Source of the DNA: an uncultured Opitutia bacterium
GTDB taxonomy: Bacteria; Verrucomicrobiota; Verrucomicrobiia; Opitutales; Opitutaceae
Assembly (NCBI GenBank): GCA_903896015.1
Contig: CAITWF010000069.1
Span: 1 to 64,000, forward strand
Reading direction: 5' to 3'
DNA: 64,000 bases
Of this stretch, positions 28,417 to 37,406 are shown piece by piece. Numbering within the stretch: position 1 is the stretch's first letter; each line of letters begins with the position of its first letter. The notes under the pieces are model-generated. The model did no database searches, had not been told where the DNA came from, and was given only the letters and a program-made list of their open reading frames with translations. The position numbers and the translations under genes are program-made.

Positions 28417-28455
28417 GCGCGGATAATGCGCGATGGTCGCGCGGTAAGGTGAAGA

Positions 28456-31149
28456 CTACTTCAACACGTCGGCCAGTTTGCTCACGTCCTTGCCACCACC
28501 CATCGCGAAGTCGGGTTTGCCGCCACCTTTGCCGCCGATCTGCACGCTGAGGGTCTGGATAATTTTTCCGGCCTGATGCCCGGCCTTGATTGCGGCAGGT
28601 GAACAGAAGGCAACAAGCCCCGCTTTGTCGCCGAACACGGCGCCGAGTTGCACGACTCCGTCGCCGAGCTTGGCGAGCACCTGCGAGCCGACGCTGCGGA
28701 GCATTTCCTGATCACCGACCGAGACGACCGAGGAAACAAATTTCAGGCCGTCACGTGTCGCGGCTTTCGCGGCGAGTTCGTCAGCGAGACCGGCGAGCGC
28801 TTTCTGCTGAAAGGCCTTCAACTGCTTCTCAGTTTCTTTCTGATGGGCGAGGAGCGCCTCGAGTTTCTTGACGACGTCGCTAGCGCCGCCACCGAGGTGC
28901 GCGCTGACCGCGGCGAGCGCAGCTTCCTTTTGCGCGATGAATTCAAACGCGGACTGACCCGCGACCGCCTCGATGCGGCGCGTGCCGGCGGCAATGGCCA
29001 TTTCGGCGACGATCTTGATCACGCCGATTTCGCCGGTCGTGGCGACATGGGTGCCGCCGCAGAGTTCGCGGCTGTAGCCGCCCATGTCGACGACGCGAAC
29101 GACCTTGCCGTATTTGTCGCCGAAGAAGGCGAGCGTGCCCTCGGGTTTCTTGTCGAAATCGGTCTCGTAGCTCTCGACCTTGGCGTTGTCGATCACGCGC
29201 TCGTTGACGAGCTGCTCGACCTCGAGGAGCTGCGCGTGCGTGACCGCTTCGAAGTGCGAGAAATCAAAGCGCATCCGCTCGGGCGTCTTTGAGGTGCCAG
29301 CCTGACGGACGTGCGTGCCCAGAACTTTCCGCAGCGCCCAGTGAATCAAGTGCGCCGCCGAGTGGTGGCGCGAAATCGCGCGCCGGCGAACAACATCAAC
29401 CGCGAGTTCGGCGTGAACTCCCGGCTGGTGAGCGAACGTAGCGTCCGCCGCGACCTTGTGAAGGAAACGGCCGGACTTGTCCTTCACGCAGTCAACAATG
29501 TGGACGAGCTTGCCTTCAACGAGGGCCGTTCCCGTGTCGCCAGCCTGACCGCCCATTTCTCCGTAGAACGGCGTCTGATCGAAGACGAGGAATGTGTCTT
29601 TGTCGGCGCGCACGACATCGATGAGTTTCGCATGGGCGAAGTGCTGCGTGTAGCCGAGGAACTTTGTCGGCTTGTGATCGACGACTGCATCGCCCTCGGT
29701 GGCGGCGACTACGATTTCTTTCTTCTGCGCCGCGCGACCGCGTTCGCGCTGCTTTTCCATTTCGGTTTCAAAACCGGCTGCATCGACCGTGAGTCCGCGC
29801 TCCGTCGCTAGGAGCTGCGTCATGTCGAGCGGGAAGCCGTAAGTGTCGTAGAGCTCGAACGCGGCTGCGCCATTGATGGCGCCGGCCGACGCCGATTTTG
29901 TGAAGATTTGCAGTCCGCGATCCAGCGTGCGCCCAAATGACTCCTCTTCGCTTTTGATCACGCGCTCGATCATGCCCTGCTGCTGCTTCAGCTCCGGGAA
30001 CACGCCGCCGAGTGACTCGACGACTGCGGCGACGAGCTGCGAGAAATCGCCGACCTTCAGGCCAATCTTTTTTCCGTAGAGGATGCCACGGCGGAGAATG
30101 CGGCGGATGACGTAGTTGCGGCCTTCGTTGCCCGGGAGGATTCCGTCGGCGATCGCGCAGCTCACGCAGCGCGCGTGGTCCGCGAGCACGCGAAAAGCGA
30201 CGTCGGTGTTTTCCTGCTCGGTCAGGCCTTCGCGTTTCGTCGGGACGGTCGCGGTGTAGGTTTTGTCGGAGAGCGCAGCGATTTTCGTGAAGAGCGGCGC
30301 GAAGACATCGGCGGCGTAGTTCGACGGATCCTTGGTGAAGTCCTTGAAGCCGTTCGTCGTCGCGTAGATTCCCGCGACGCGCTCGAAGCCCATACCGGTG
30401 TCGACGTGCTTAGCGGCGAGCGGCGCGAAGGTGCCGTCGGCGTTCGCATTGAATTGGATGAAAACGTGATTCCAGATTTCGATGCAGCGCGGGCTGCTCG
30501 CGTTCACCAATTTCCGGCCTTCCGCTTCGTTGTCACTCGGGAGCAGGTTGAAATGGATTTCGGAGCAAGGGCCGCAGGGGCCGGTGTCACCCATCATCCA
30601 GAAATTATCCTTCTTGTTGCCGTTGACGATGTGGACGGCGGGATCGAGGCCTTCTTTTCGAAAGATTGCGGCCCAGATGGCGTAGGCTTCTTGGTCGAAG
30701 TCGGAGGGATCGTTTTTGGATTTGTCGGGGGAGTAGACGGTCGCGAAGAGGCGCTTCGGCGGGATGCCCCAGATTTTTGTGATGAGTTCCCAGCCCCAAT
30801 TGATCGACTCTTTCTTGAAGTAGTCTCCGAACGACCAGTTGCCGAGCATCTCGAAGAGCGTGTGGTGATAGGTGTCGAAGCCGACATCCTCGAGGTCGTT
30901 GTGCTTGCCGCCGGCGCGGATGCATTTCTGGGTGTCGGCGGCGCGGGTGTCCTTCGAGGGCCGGACGCCGGCCCATTTCGAAACGTCGGGCGCGCGATCG
31001 CCGAGGAAGATCGGCACGAACTGGTTCATGCCGGCGTTCGTGAAGAGGAGTCCAGGCGAATCCGGCAGGAGCGACGACGACGGGACGATCGTGTGGCCCT
31101 GCGAGGCGAAGAAATCGAGGAACGACTGGCGGATTTCGGCGGAGGTCAT
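28456..31149 (-). CDS. alaS: Alanyl-tRNA synthetase
   Basis: An 897-residue enzyme of standard length. The class II catalytic core begins TSAEIRQSFLDFFASQGH, with motif 2-like RPSKDTRAADTQKCIRAGGKHNDLE. The editing domain has HSAAHLIHWALR and CGGTHVATTGEIG (Zn-binding HxxxH...CxxxH), and the C-terminal oligomerisation domain has GGKGGGKPDFAMGG. ATG 31149 was chosen; the ORF can extend upstream but without homology. It is divergent from the XRE-REC gene. Confidence 0.96.
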   Translation of the reverse strand: MTSAEIRQSFLDFFASQGHTIVPSSSLLPDSPGLLFTNAGMNQFVPIFLGDRAPDVSKWAGVRPSKDTRAADTQKCIRAGGKHNDLEDVGFDTYHHTLFEMLGNWSFGDYFKKESINWGWELITKIWGIPPKRLFATVYSPDKSKNDPSDFDQEAYAIWAAIFRKEGLDPAVHIVNGNKKDNFWMMGDTGPCGPCSEIHFNLLPSDNEAEGRKLVNASSPRCIEIWNHVFIQFNANADGTFAPLAAKHVDTGMGFERVAGIYATTNGFKDFTKDPSNYAADVFAPLFTKIAALSDKTYTATVPTKREGLTEQENTDVAFRVLADHARCVSCAIADGILPGNEGRNYVIRRILRRGILYGKKIGLKVGDFSQLVAAVVESLGGVFPELKQQQGMIERVIKSEEESFGRTLDRGLQIFTKSASAGAINGAAAFELYDTYGFPLDMTQLLATERGLTVDAAGFETEMEKQRERGRAAQKKEIVVAATEGDAVVDHKPTKFLGYTQHFAHAKLIDVVRADKDTFLVFDQTPFYGEMGGQAGDTGTALVEGKLVHIVDCVKDKSGRFLHKVAADATFAHQPGVHAELAVDVVRRRAISRHHSAAHLIHWALRKVLGTHVRQAGTSKTPERMRFDFSHFEAVTHAQLLEVEQLVNERVIDNAKVESYETDFDKKPEGTLAFFGDKYGKVVRVVDMGGYSRELCGGTHVATTGEIGVIKIVAEMAIAAGTRRIEAVAGQSAFEFIAQKEAALAAVSAHLGGGASDVVKKLEALLAHQKETEKQLKAFQQKALAGLADELAAKAATRDGLKFVSSVVSVGDQEMLRSVGSQVLAKLGDGVVQLGAVFGDKAGLVAFCSPAAIKAGHQAGKIIQTLSVQIGGKGGGKPDFAMGGGKDVSKLADVLK

Positions 31150-31358
31150 TTCAGAGTAGGAAGGCGAGAGAACAGAGCGGGGCGCGGAGGGTGGCAAGAG
31201 GGGAATTGGTGCGGTGGGAAGTTCCCCGCGGCGCTGCCGACAACGGCATTTCGGGGCGGGCGACGTGCGTATGCTGCCCGCTTTCCTAGGGTAGGCGGAC
31301 ACCCCTCTAGCAGGGCCATCATTTGTCGCTGATAGTCTGTGGAAGAAAATTCCTGAAC

Positions 31359-31367
31359 TGTTACAAT
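31359..31367 (+). promoter_or_regulatory. Extended -10 promoter of the first XRE-REC gene
   Basis: TGTTACAAT matches the extended -10 form TGnTAnAAT, with no -35 visible. The same nine bases occur before the second XRE-REC gene (32402-32410). AAGGA at 31371 is a fitting ribosome site for ATG 31385. Confidence 0.5.
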
Positions 31368-31384
31368 CTCAAGGACACCCACAC

Positions 31385-32002
31385 ATGGTAAAACGACCTC
31401 TCGCCTCGAAAAAGAACCCAGAATTGCAAATCCACCTTGGCACCGTGGTCCGGAAATGCCGGACCGAAATGGGACTGACCCAAGAGGAATTGGCCTCGCG
31501 CGCGGACCTGCACCGGACCTACCTCGCCGACATCGAGCGCGGAGCCCGCAATGTCACGCTGCGCATTCTCGCGAAACTCGCCAAGACGCTTCATATCTCC
31601 CTTGCCGACCTGTTTCTTGGATCGGCTGGAATCGTCCACCCGGAAATTGGTGCCGGTGACGATGACGCGCTCACGGCCGGTCGGGATATTCTGCTCGTGG
31701 AAGGCAACGCCGCCGATGCCGCCGCTACGGCGCGTGCCTTGAAGCTCGCCCGCGTGGTCAACCCCATCCAGATTGTTCGGAGCGGCGAAGCTGCCTTGGA
31801 TTACTTGGGTGGAGCCGGGCGCTTTTCGGTCCGAAAACCGCAGCGCCCGCAACTTATCGTGGTTGATCTCAACCTGCCCAAGATGTCGGGATTGGAATTT
31901 CTTCGCCGCCTGAAAGCGGGGACGACCACGCGCGACATTCCGGTGCTCGTCTTATCAGAAAACGTCGCCTCGCCTGTCGCTACCAAGCGGCGCGCGAGCT
32001 AG
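31385..32002 (+). CDS. XRE-REC fusion regulator, 3' end frameshifted
   Basis: A 205-residue product. An N-terminal XRE-type helix-turn-helix (~18-75; MGLTQEELASRADLHRTYLADIERG) is followed by a receiver domain (~100-205) of the Rcp1-like kind with Asp161 in VVDLNLPKMSG. The first acidic pocket reads LVEGN where family members have LVEDN. The protein ends just after VLVLSENVASPVATKR. Shifting frame at ~31987 gives ARELGPN, the expected next receiver helix, but the Lys-containing KP segment is still missing. The gene looks recently frameshifted and shortened; DNA binding may persist. Confidence 0.82.
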   Translation: MVKRPLASKKNPELQIHLGTVVRKCRTEMGLTQEELASRADLHRTYLADIERGARNVTLRILAKLAKTLHISLADLFLGSAGIVHPEIGAGDDDALTAGRDILLVEGNAADAAATARALKLARVVNPIQIVRSGEAALDYLGGAGRFSVRKPQRPQLIVVDLNLPKMSGLEFLRRLKAGTTTRDIPVLVLSENVASPVATKRRAS

Positions 32003-32401
32003 GGCCAAATACGATGATCGCGAGCCGCCGAACACGTCTCTCGATCAGCCGCAACGTCAGCGCAACGGGTCAGTCCGCTGCGTTAGAATCGGTTTGCGCC
32101 TTCGAACCATCGAGGGCATCATCGCTTGCTTCCGTTGAGAGCTGGCTGAGTTCAGATATGAACTTTCCACCAAATATTCCGACGCCCAGTGGCAGCCGTC
32201 CTGCTCGGTCGAAGAAAAGAGGACTTGATCAGGGCAAAGTCGGCACACCTGCTCCAAGTTCGCCGTCTGAAGTCTCTGCTCTTGAGGCTCAGGCTGCCTC
32301 GCTCTCCGCCCAAATAGGAGCGATCCGTCCAATCCATGGGCCGAAACCGCCGGGCGGATTGGGGCGAGGCGTGAATGTTACTCCTAGTCTATTGAGCCCC
32401 T
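32003..32401. other. Gap between the two XRE-REC genes
   Basis: About 400 bp. The open frame here is continuous with the downstream gene but its translation is low-complexity and does not resemble a domain; the first ~15 codons look like residue of the upstream receiver domain. I see no RNA gene or clear hairpin terminator. It is probably decayed sequence plus the promoter region of the second XRE-REC gene. Confidence 0.5.
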
Positions 32402-32410
32402 TGTTACAAT
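32402..32410 (+). promoter_or_regulatory. Extended -10 promoter of the second XRE-REC gene
   Basis: TGTTACAAT, identical to the element before the first XRE-REC gene. It ends 8 bp before GTG 32419, so the transcript would start at or next to the start codon (leaderless). This favours GTG 32419 as the gene start. Confidence 0.5.
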
Positions 32411-32418
32411 CCGGGATA

Positions 32419-33114
32419 GTGCGAAATAAGAAACCTGCCCGGATCAGTCGATCCAGTGAAACCCAGCTGGGCAATGTGGTGCGGATATGCCGCGCCGAGC
32501 TGGGAATCACGCAAGAAGAGCTGGCTTGGCGGGCAAACATGCACCGCAGCTACATTGCCGACATCGAGCGGGGAGGACGCAATATCACCCTCCGTAGCAT
32601 TACGGCTCTCGCGAAGGCGCTGCAGATCCCGGTGGAACGACTGCTCGCCAATTCCCGGAGCGGAATCGAGCTGGGTGAGATTTTGATGGTGGAGGACAAT
32701 GCGGCCGATGCGGAACTCGTGCAGCGATCCTTTCGGCGGGCGCACGTGGCCAATCCCCTGCGTGTGGCGCGCGATGGCAACGAAGCGCTGGATATTCTCT
32801 TCGGCACCGGGCGGTTCGCGAAATCGAAGCCGCCGCTGCCCCAAATCATCCTTCTTGAGCTCAAGTTGCCCACTCTCTCCGGAGTGGAGGTGCTCCGGCA
32901 GATCAAGGCGGATGCCCGCACGCGTCAAATCCCGGTCGTGGTGCTGACCGTCTCGCGCCAGGATGCCGCCATCATCGAGTGCGGTCGGTTGGGCGCGGAA
33001 AACTACATCCTCAAGCCCGTCAATTTCGAAAACCTCAGCAAGCTCACCCCTGTCCTAAAACTTCGCTGGGCGCTCATCCGCCCGGCGGAGACTCCCGCGG
33101 AGCCGCCTCGCTAG
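32419..33114 (+). CDS. XRE-REC fusion regulator with Glu at the phosphorylation site
   Basis: A 231-residue paralogue of the gene upstream: XRE helix-turn-helix (~18-75; [25 protein letters not shown]) then an Rcp1-like receiver (~92-220). The acidic pair (MVEDN), switch Thr (VVVLTVS) and Lys (YILKPV) are present, but the phosphoacceptor position reads LLELKLP, Glu147 in place of Asp (codon GAG). That may mimic constitutive phosphorylation. The N-terminus from GTG 32419 aligns with the first copy, so the 135-codon upstream extension was rejected. The hybrid kinase gene starts 13 bp later. Confidence 0.88.
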   Translation: MRNKKPARISRSSETQLGNVVRICRAELGITQEELAWRANMHRSYIADIERGGRNITLRSITALAKALQIPVERLLANSRSGIELGEILMVEDNAADAELVQRSFRRAHVANPLRVARDGNEALDILFGTGRFAKSKPPLPQIILLELKLPTLSGVEVLRQIKADARTRQIPVVVLTVSRQDAAIIECGRLGAENYILKPVNFENLSKLTPVLKLRWALIRPAETPAEPPR

Positions 33115-33127
33115 CCGCCCCCCCGAC

Positions 33128-36100
33128 ATGCTCGCCAAACAGCGGCTCCAAGTATCCCAGAAAGAGACCGGCGACCTCAAGGCCGCCCTCGACGAGCACG
33201 CCATCGTCGCGATTACTGATCCGGGCGGTCGCATCACCTACGCAAACGATAAGTTCTGCGCGATTTCGAAATACACCCGCGAGGAACTGGTCGGGCAGGA
33301 CCACCGGTTGATCAACTCCGGCCACCACCCGAAGGAATTTTTCCGCCAGCTGTGGGCCACGATCGGGCGCGGGAAGGTGTGGCGCGGCGAAGTGAAGAAC
33401 CAGGCGAAGGACGGATCGTTTTACTGGGTCGACACGACGATCGTGCCGTTTCTCCACGCCGACGGCAAACCCCGGCAATACGTCGCCATTCGCACCGATA
33501 TCACCCAACGAAAACTCGCCGAGGCGGAGGTGGTGGCATCCGAGCGTCACTATCGGCTATTGTTCGAGAGCAATCCCGCGCCGATGTGGGTTTTCGACCT
33601 CGAGACGTTGCGCTTTCTTGGCGTCAACAGCGCCGCGGTGCGTTATTACGGTTATTCCCGCGACGAATTTCTCGCGATGACGATCAAGGATATCCGTCCG
33701 CCTGAAACGCTGGCCCAATTGGAGGCGCATCTGGATGCCGTGCGAACCGAGCCCTCCGGTCCCTCCGTCTGGCAGCATCAGAAAAAAGACGGGGCGGTAA
33801 TCGACGTCGAAATCTCCGCCAGCAACCTTCAGTTTTCCGGGCGCCCCGCACGGTTGGTCTTGGCGAGCGATGTGACTGACCGGCAGCGTGCGGAACATGA
33901 GTTGAGCTGGAAGACCGCTTTTCTCGAAGCCCAAGTGACCTCGTCGCTCGACGGAATTCTCGTCGTAAATGGGCAGGGACAAAAGGTGCTGCAAAACCAG
34001 CGTTTCAACGATCTGCTTAAAATTCCCCAGGACATCGTCGATAATACCGACGACTGGCCACAGCTAGAGTGGGTCACGGCACAAACCAAGAATCCCGCGC
34101 AGTTCGCCGGGAGGGTTGCTTATCTGATTAAGCATCGCGATGAAGTCAGTCGCGAGGAAATCGAACTCGTCGACGGGACGCTGCTGGACCGCTATTCGGC
34201 GCCCGTAGTCGGGGAAAACGGCACCTATTATGGCCGCATCTGGACCTTTCGTGATGTGACGGAACGCGTGAGCGCCGAGCGGACGCTGCGCGAAAGTGAG
34301 GCACGCTATCGCTCGCTGGTCGACAGTCTGCCAGCGGCCGCCTTTCGCAAGGATGCCGCCGGGCGCTACGAATTCGTCAACTACCTCATGTGCCAGAATG
34401 AAGGGCGGTCGGCGGAATCTTTCTTGGGCCGGACGGCGCATCAAGTTGCAGCCGAGCGAATCGCCGAAGCGGCCCCCGCCAACCATAGTTGGAGTGACAC
34501 CATCGCGCAGACCTTCGGTAGCACCGATCATCATAGCGTCATCATGCGGACCGGCCGGACTATCGAATTGGACGAAGAATGGGTCGGCACCGACGGCCGG
34601 CGGAGATTTTTCCATGCGGTGAAGACTCCGGTGCGCGGCGCGGATGGCGCGATCATTGGGAGTCAAGGTGTGTTGTTTGAAATCACTGCCCGCAAAGAAG
34701 CGGAAGCGGCGTTGAGCGAAAGCGAGGAGCGCTTTCGCCGGCTGATCGAAAATGCCTCCGACGTCATCACTGTGCTGGATGACGCGGGCCGCGTCGAGTT
34801 TCAGAGCCCCTCGGCGGAGCGTGTCCTCGGCTATCCACCGGCGGAGACGCTGGGCCTGCCCGTGCTCAACTTCATCCATCCGGAGGACCGAGCCAAGGTA
34901 ACTGGTGGTATTGCGCGCGCCCGCGGCCAAATCCTGCCGGCGATTCCCGTCGAATATCGCATCCGCCACCGCGACGGCTCGTGGCGCATTTTCGAGTCGG
35001 TCGGAAAATTTATGTCCGACCCCTCCGGTCCGCCGCTCGTGGTCGTGAATTCCCGCGATATCACGGAGGCGCGCCAGCTCCAAGAACAGTTCCTGCGGGC
35101 GCAGCGACTGGAGGCGGTCGGCACGCTGGCGAGCGGCATCGCGCACGATCTCAACAATATCCTGACGCCGATGCGCATGATTGTGCTGTTGCTGCGCGAA
35201 AGGTTGCCGAGCGAATCCGATCGCGAGATGCTCGCAATGATCGATACGGGGGCGCAGCGCGGCGCGAACATCATCCGGCAGCTGCTGACCTTCAGCCGCG
35301 GCATCGAGGGCGAACGCGGGCCGGTGCAGTTGCGGCACCTCCTGCAGGAAATGGCCGTCATGATGCAAGAGACGTTCCCCCGCGAAATCAGCGTGGTCAA
35401 AATTTTGCCGGCCGATCTCTGGCCCGTACTCGCGGACGCGACGCAACTGCACCAAGTGTTGATGAATCTTTGCGTCAACGCCCGCGACGCGATGCCCACG
35501 GGCGGGCAGCTCACGCTGTCCGCACAGAATATCGTGCTGGGGCCCGCCGACGTCGCGCGCCACCCGCAGGCGAAGCCCGGCCGCCACCTGATGCTGACTG
35601 TAAGCGACACGGGCACCGGCATCCCCGCGGCCATCATCGATCGGATTTTCGAACCGTTTTTCACGACGAAGGGAATTGGGAAAGGGACTGGGCTCGGGTT
35701 GTCCACCGTGATCGGCATCGTAAAAAGCCACGATGGCTTCGTGACGGTTGTCAGCGAGCTGGGCCAGGGCACAGCCTTCAAAGTCCATCTTCCAGCCGAC
35801 CCAAGTTTGGCGGGGTCGATCGTGCCCGAGGCTCCGACGGTGGTGCGCGGATGTGGGCAACTCGTCCTCGTGGTCGACGACGAGGAAGCGATTCGCACGT
35901 CTTTGCGCCGCGTGCTGGAGGACCACGGCTATCGGGTGATGCTCGCAGCGCACGGAGAGGAAGCGCTGAAGGTGTTCGCGCAGCATCGGGCCGAAGTGCG
36001 AGTGCTGCTGACCGATTTGATGATGCCCGGAGTGAGCGGCTATGAATTGTCCCAGGCGGTGCGCGCGATCGACGCGGACGTGCCAATCGTCGTCATGAGC

Positions 36101-36226
36101 GGCCTGCAGGATCGGGAGCGGTCCGATGAACTCGCCGCACAGCGCGTCACGGAAAGCATCGCGAAGCCATGCTCCGTTGAGGAAGTGCTGCGCGTGCTCG
36201 AGAAAATCCTGCCGGCGGCGGACTGA
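33128..36226 (+). CDS. Five-PAS hybrid sensor histidine kinase/response regulator
   Basis: A 1032-residue cytoplasmic hybrid kinase. Five PAS-type domains can be read at roughly 13-135, 138-255, 265-390, 395-535 and 540-655. Next come HisKA with [10 protein letters not shown] (H673), an HATPase_c with N- and G-box ([38 protein letters not shown]), and a C-terminal receiver with LLTDLMMPG (D963) and SIAKPC. No membrane segment, so it senses internal signals. The 13-bp spacing suggests it works with the adjacent XRE-REC proteins. PAS ligands cannot be inferred. Confidence 0.92.
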   Translation: MLAKQRLQVSQKETGDLKAALDEHAIVAITDPGGRITYANDKFCAISKYTREELVGQDHRLINSGHHPKEFFRQLWATIGRGKVWRGEVKNQAKDGSFYWVDTTIVPFLHADGKPRQYVAIRTDITQRKLAEAEVVASERHYRLLFESNPAPMWVFDLETLRFLGVNSAAVRYYGYSRDEFLAMTIKDIRPPETLAQLEAHLDAVRTEPSGPSVWQHQKKDGAVIDVEISASNLQFSGRPARLVLASDVTDRQRAEHELSWKTAFLEAQVTSSLDGILVVNGQGQKVLQNQRFNDLLKIPQDIVDNTDDWPQLEWVTAQTKNPAQFAGRVAYLIKHRDEVSREEIELVDGTLLDRYSAPVVGENGTYYGRIWTFRDVTERVSAERTLRESEARYRSLVDSLPAAAFRKDAAGRYEFVNYLMCQNEGRSAESFLGRTAHQVAAERIAEAAPANHSWSDTIAQTFGSTDHHSVIMRTGRTIELDEEWVGTDGRRRFFHAVKTPVRGADGAIIGSQGVLFEITARKEAEAALSESEERFRRLIENASDVITVLDDAGRVEFQSPSAERVLGYPPAETLGLPVLNFIHPEDRAKVTGGIARARGQILPAIPVEYRIRHRDGSWRIFESVGKFMSDPSGPPLVVVNSRDITEARQLQEQFLRAQRLEAVGTLASGIAHDLNNILTPMRMIVLLLRERLPSESDREMLAMIDTGAQRGANIIRQLLTFSRGIEGERGPVQLRHLLQEMAVMMQETFPREISVVKILPADLWPVLADATQLHQVLMNLCVNARDAMPTGGQLTLSAQNIVLGPADVARHPQAKPGRHLMLTVSDTGTGIPAAIIDRIFEPFFTTKGIGKGTGLGLSTVIGIVKSHDGFVTVVSELGQGTAFKVHLPADPSLAGSIVPEAPTVVRGCGQLVLVVDDEEAIRTSLRRVLEDHGYRVMLAAHGEEALKVFAQHRAEVRVLLTDLMMPGVSGYELSQAVRAIDADVPIVVMSGLQDRERSDELAAQRVTESIAKPCSVEEVLRVLEKILPAAD

Positions 36227-36238
36227 GCCCGCACCGGA

Positions 36239-37339
36239 TCACAAGTGCGCGATAATGGCATCCGCCATCGCTCGCGTACCGACGGACGGCTTGCCAAACG
36301 CGATGTCGCCCGTGCGCGTGCCGCCAGTGACGGCTTTTTTCACCGCCGCTTCGATCCGCGTCGCAATCGCCTCGAGGCCGAAGCTGTAGCGGAGCATGAG
36401 GGCGACGGAGAGAATCTGCGCGCAGGGATTCGCGATGCCCTTGCCGGCGATATCGGGCGCGGTGCCGCCGGCGGGCTCGTAGAGCCCGAAGGGCAGGCCG
36501 AGGGAATTCTTCCCGGCGCCGAGCGACGCGGACGAGAGCATGCCCAGCGATCCGCAGATCACGGCCATCTCATCGGAGAGGATATCGCCGAACATGTTTT
36601 CGGTCACGAACACGTCGAACTGATTGGGATCGCGCGCGAGCTGCATCGCGGCGTTGTCGACATACATGTGGCTGAGCGCGAGGTCGGGCGCGTGCTTCTC
36701 GATATACTCCGTGGCTGTCTTGCGCCACAGGACGGAGGTTTCCAGCACGTTGGCCTTGTCGACGGAACAGAGCTTTTTCTTTCGCGCACGCGCAGTGGCG
36801 ATCGCCGTGTCGAGGATGCGTTCGATCTCGGATTTTTTGTAGATCATCGTGTCGACGGCCTGCACATCGCCGTCGGCGAGTGTGGTCGTTTCCTTGGGCT
36901 TCCCGAAGTAGAGACCGCCGGTGAGTTCGCGAATGCACACGATATCGATGCCGTTGGGGATACGCTCCGTCTTCAGTGGCGAGGCGTCGGTGAGTTCGCG
37001 GTAGAGGAGGCCGGGGCGAATGTTCGCGAAGAGCGTGAAATGCTTGCGGAGCGGCAACAACGCGGCCCGCTCGGGCTGTTCCTTGGGCGGAAGTTTTTCC
37101 CACTTTGGCCCGCCGACGGAGCCGAAGAGGATCGCATCGGACTGTTCGCAGAGTTTGAGCGTGGAGTCGGGGAGGGCCTTGCCGTGGTTGTCGATGCCGG
37201 CGCCGCCGACGTCGGCCTTCGTGTAGGCGAGCGTGAGGTTTTCCTGCTTCGCGACGTGTTCGAACACGCGCAGGGCTTCGGCCATAACTTCGGGCCCGAT
37301 GTAGTCTCCAGCGAGGACGGCAAACTTGAGTGTCGGCAT
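36239..37339 (-). CDS. leuB: 3-isopropylmalate dehydrogenase
   Basis: A 366-residue NAD-dependent decarboxylating dehydrogenase of leucine synthesis. It shows FAVLAGDYIGPEV, FGSVGGPKWEKLPPKEQPE (substrate loop), RELTGGLYFGKPKE (catalytic Tyr), DKANVLETSVLWR (catalytic Lys), FVTENMFGDILSDE (metal Asp residues) and EPAGGTAPDIAGKG. ATG 37339 gives the family N-terminus. It converges on the hybrid kinase (12-bp gap). No other leu genes are nearby. A 15-bp direct repeat lies just upstream. Confidence 0.95.
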   Translation of the reverse strand: MPTLKFAVLAGDYIGPEVMAEALRVFEHVAKQENLTLAYTKADVGGAGIDNHGKALPDSTLKLCEQSDAILFGSVGGPKWEKLPPKEQPERAALLPLRKHFTLFANIRPGLLYRELTDASPLKTERIPNGIDIVCIRELTGGLYFGKPKETTTLADGDVQAVDTMIYKKSEIERILDTAIATARARKKKLCSVDKANVLETSVLWRKTATEYIEKHAPDLALSHMYVDNAAMQLARDPNQFDVFVTENMFGDILSDEMAVICGSLGMLSSASLGAGKNSLGLPFGLYEPAGGTAPDIAGKGIANPCAQILSVALMLRYSFGLEAIATRIEAAVKKAVTGGTRTGDIAFGKPSVGTRAMADAIIAHL

Positions 37340-37347
37340 GGGAAAAC

Positions 37348-37382
37348 GCCGAGCGTGGCAAGTGCGGGCCGAGCGTGGCAAG
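37348..37382. repeat. Tandem 15-bp direct repeat upstream of leuB
   Basis: GCCGAGCGTGGCAAG occurs twice with a 20-bp period (37348-37362 and 37368-37382), 9-43 bp upstream of the leuB start codon. The near-two-turn spacing would suit a pair of protein-binding sites or may be a simple duplication. Confidence 0.6.
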
Positions 37383-37406
37383 CCGCGTTTGCGGTTCGGG
37401 CGATTC

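Noticed and set aside
32014-32418. 135-codon N-terminal extension of the second XRE-REC gene
   Set aside because: The first XRE-REC protein aligns from GTG 32419, a promoter-like -10 lies just before it, and the extension has no domain character.
34064-35986. 640-codon minus-strand open frame opposite the hybrid kinase
   Set aside because: It is the mirror of the PAS/HisKA/HATPase coding frame, with His/Arg-rich low-quality translation and no start signals.
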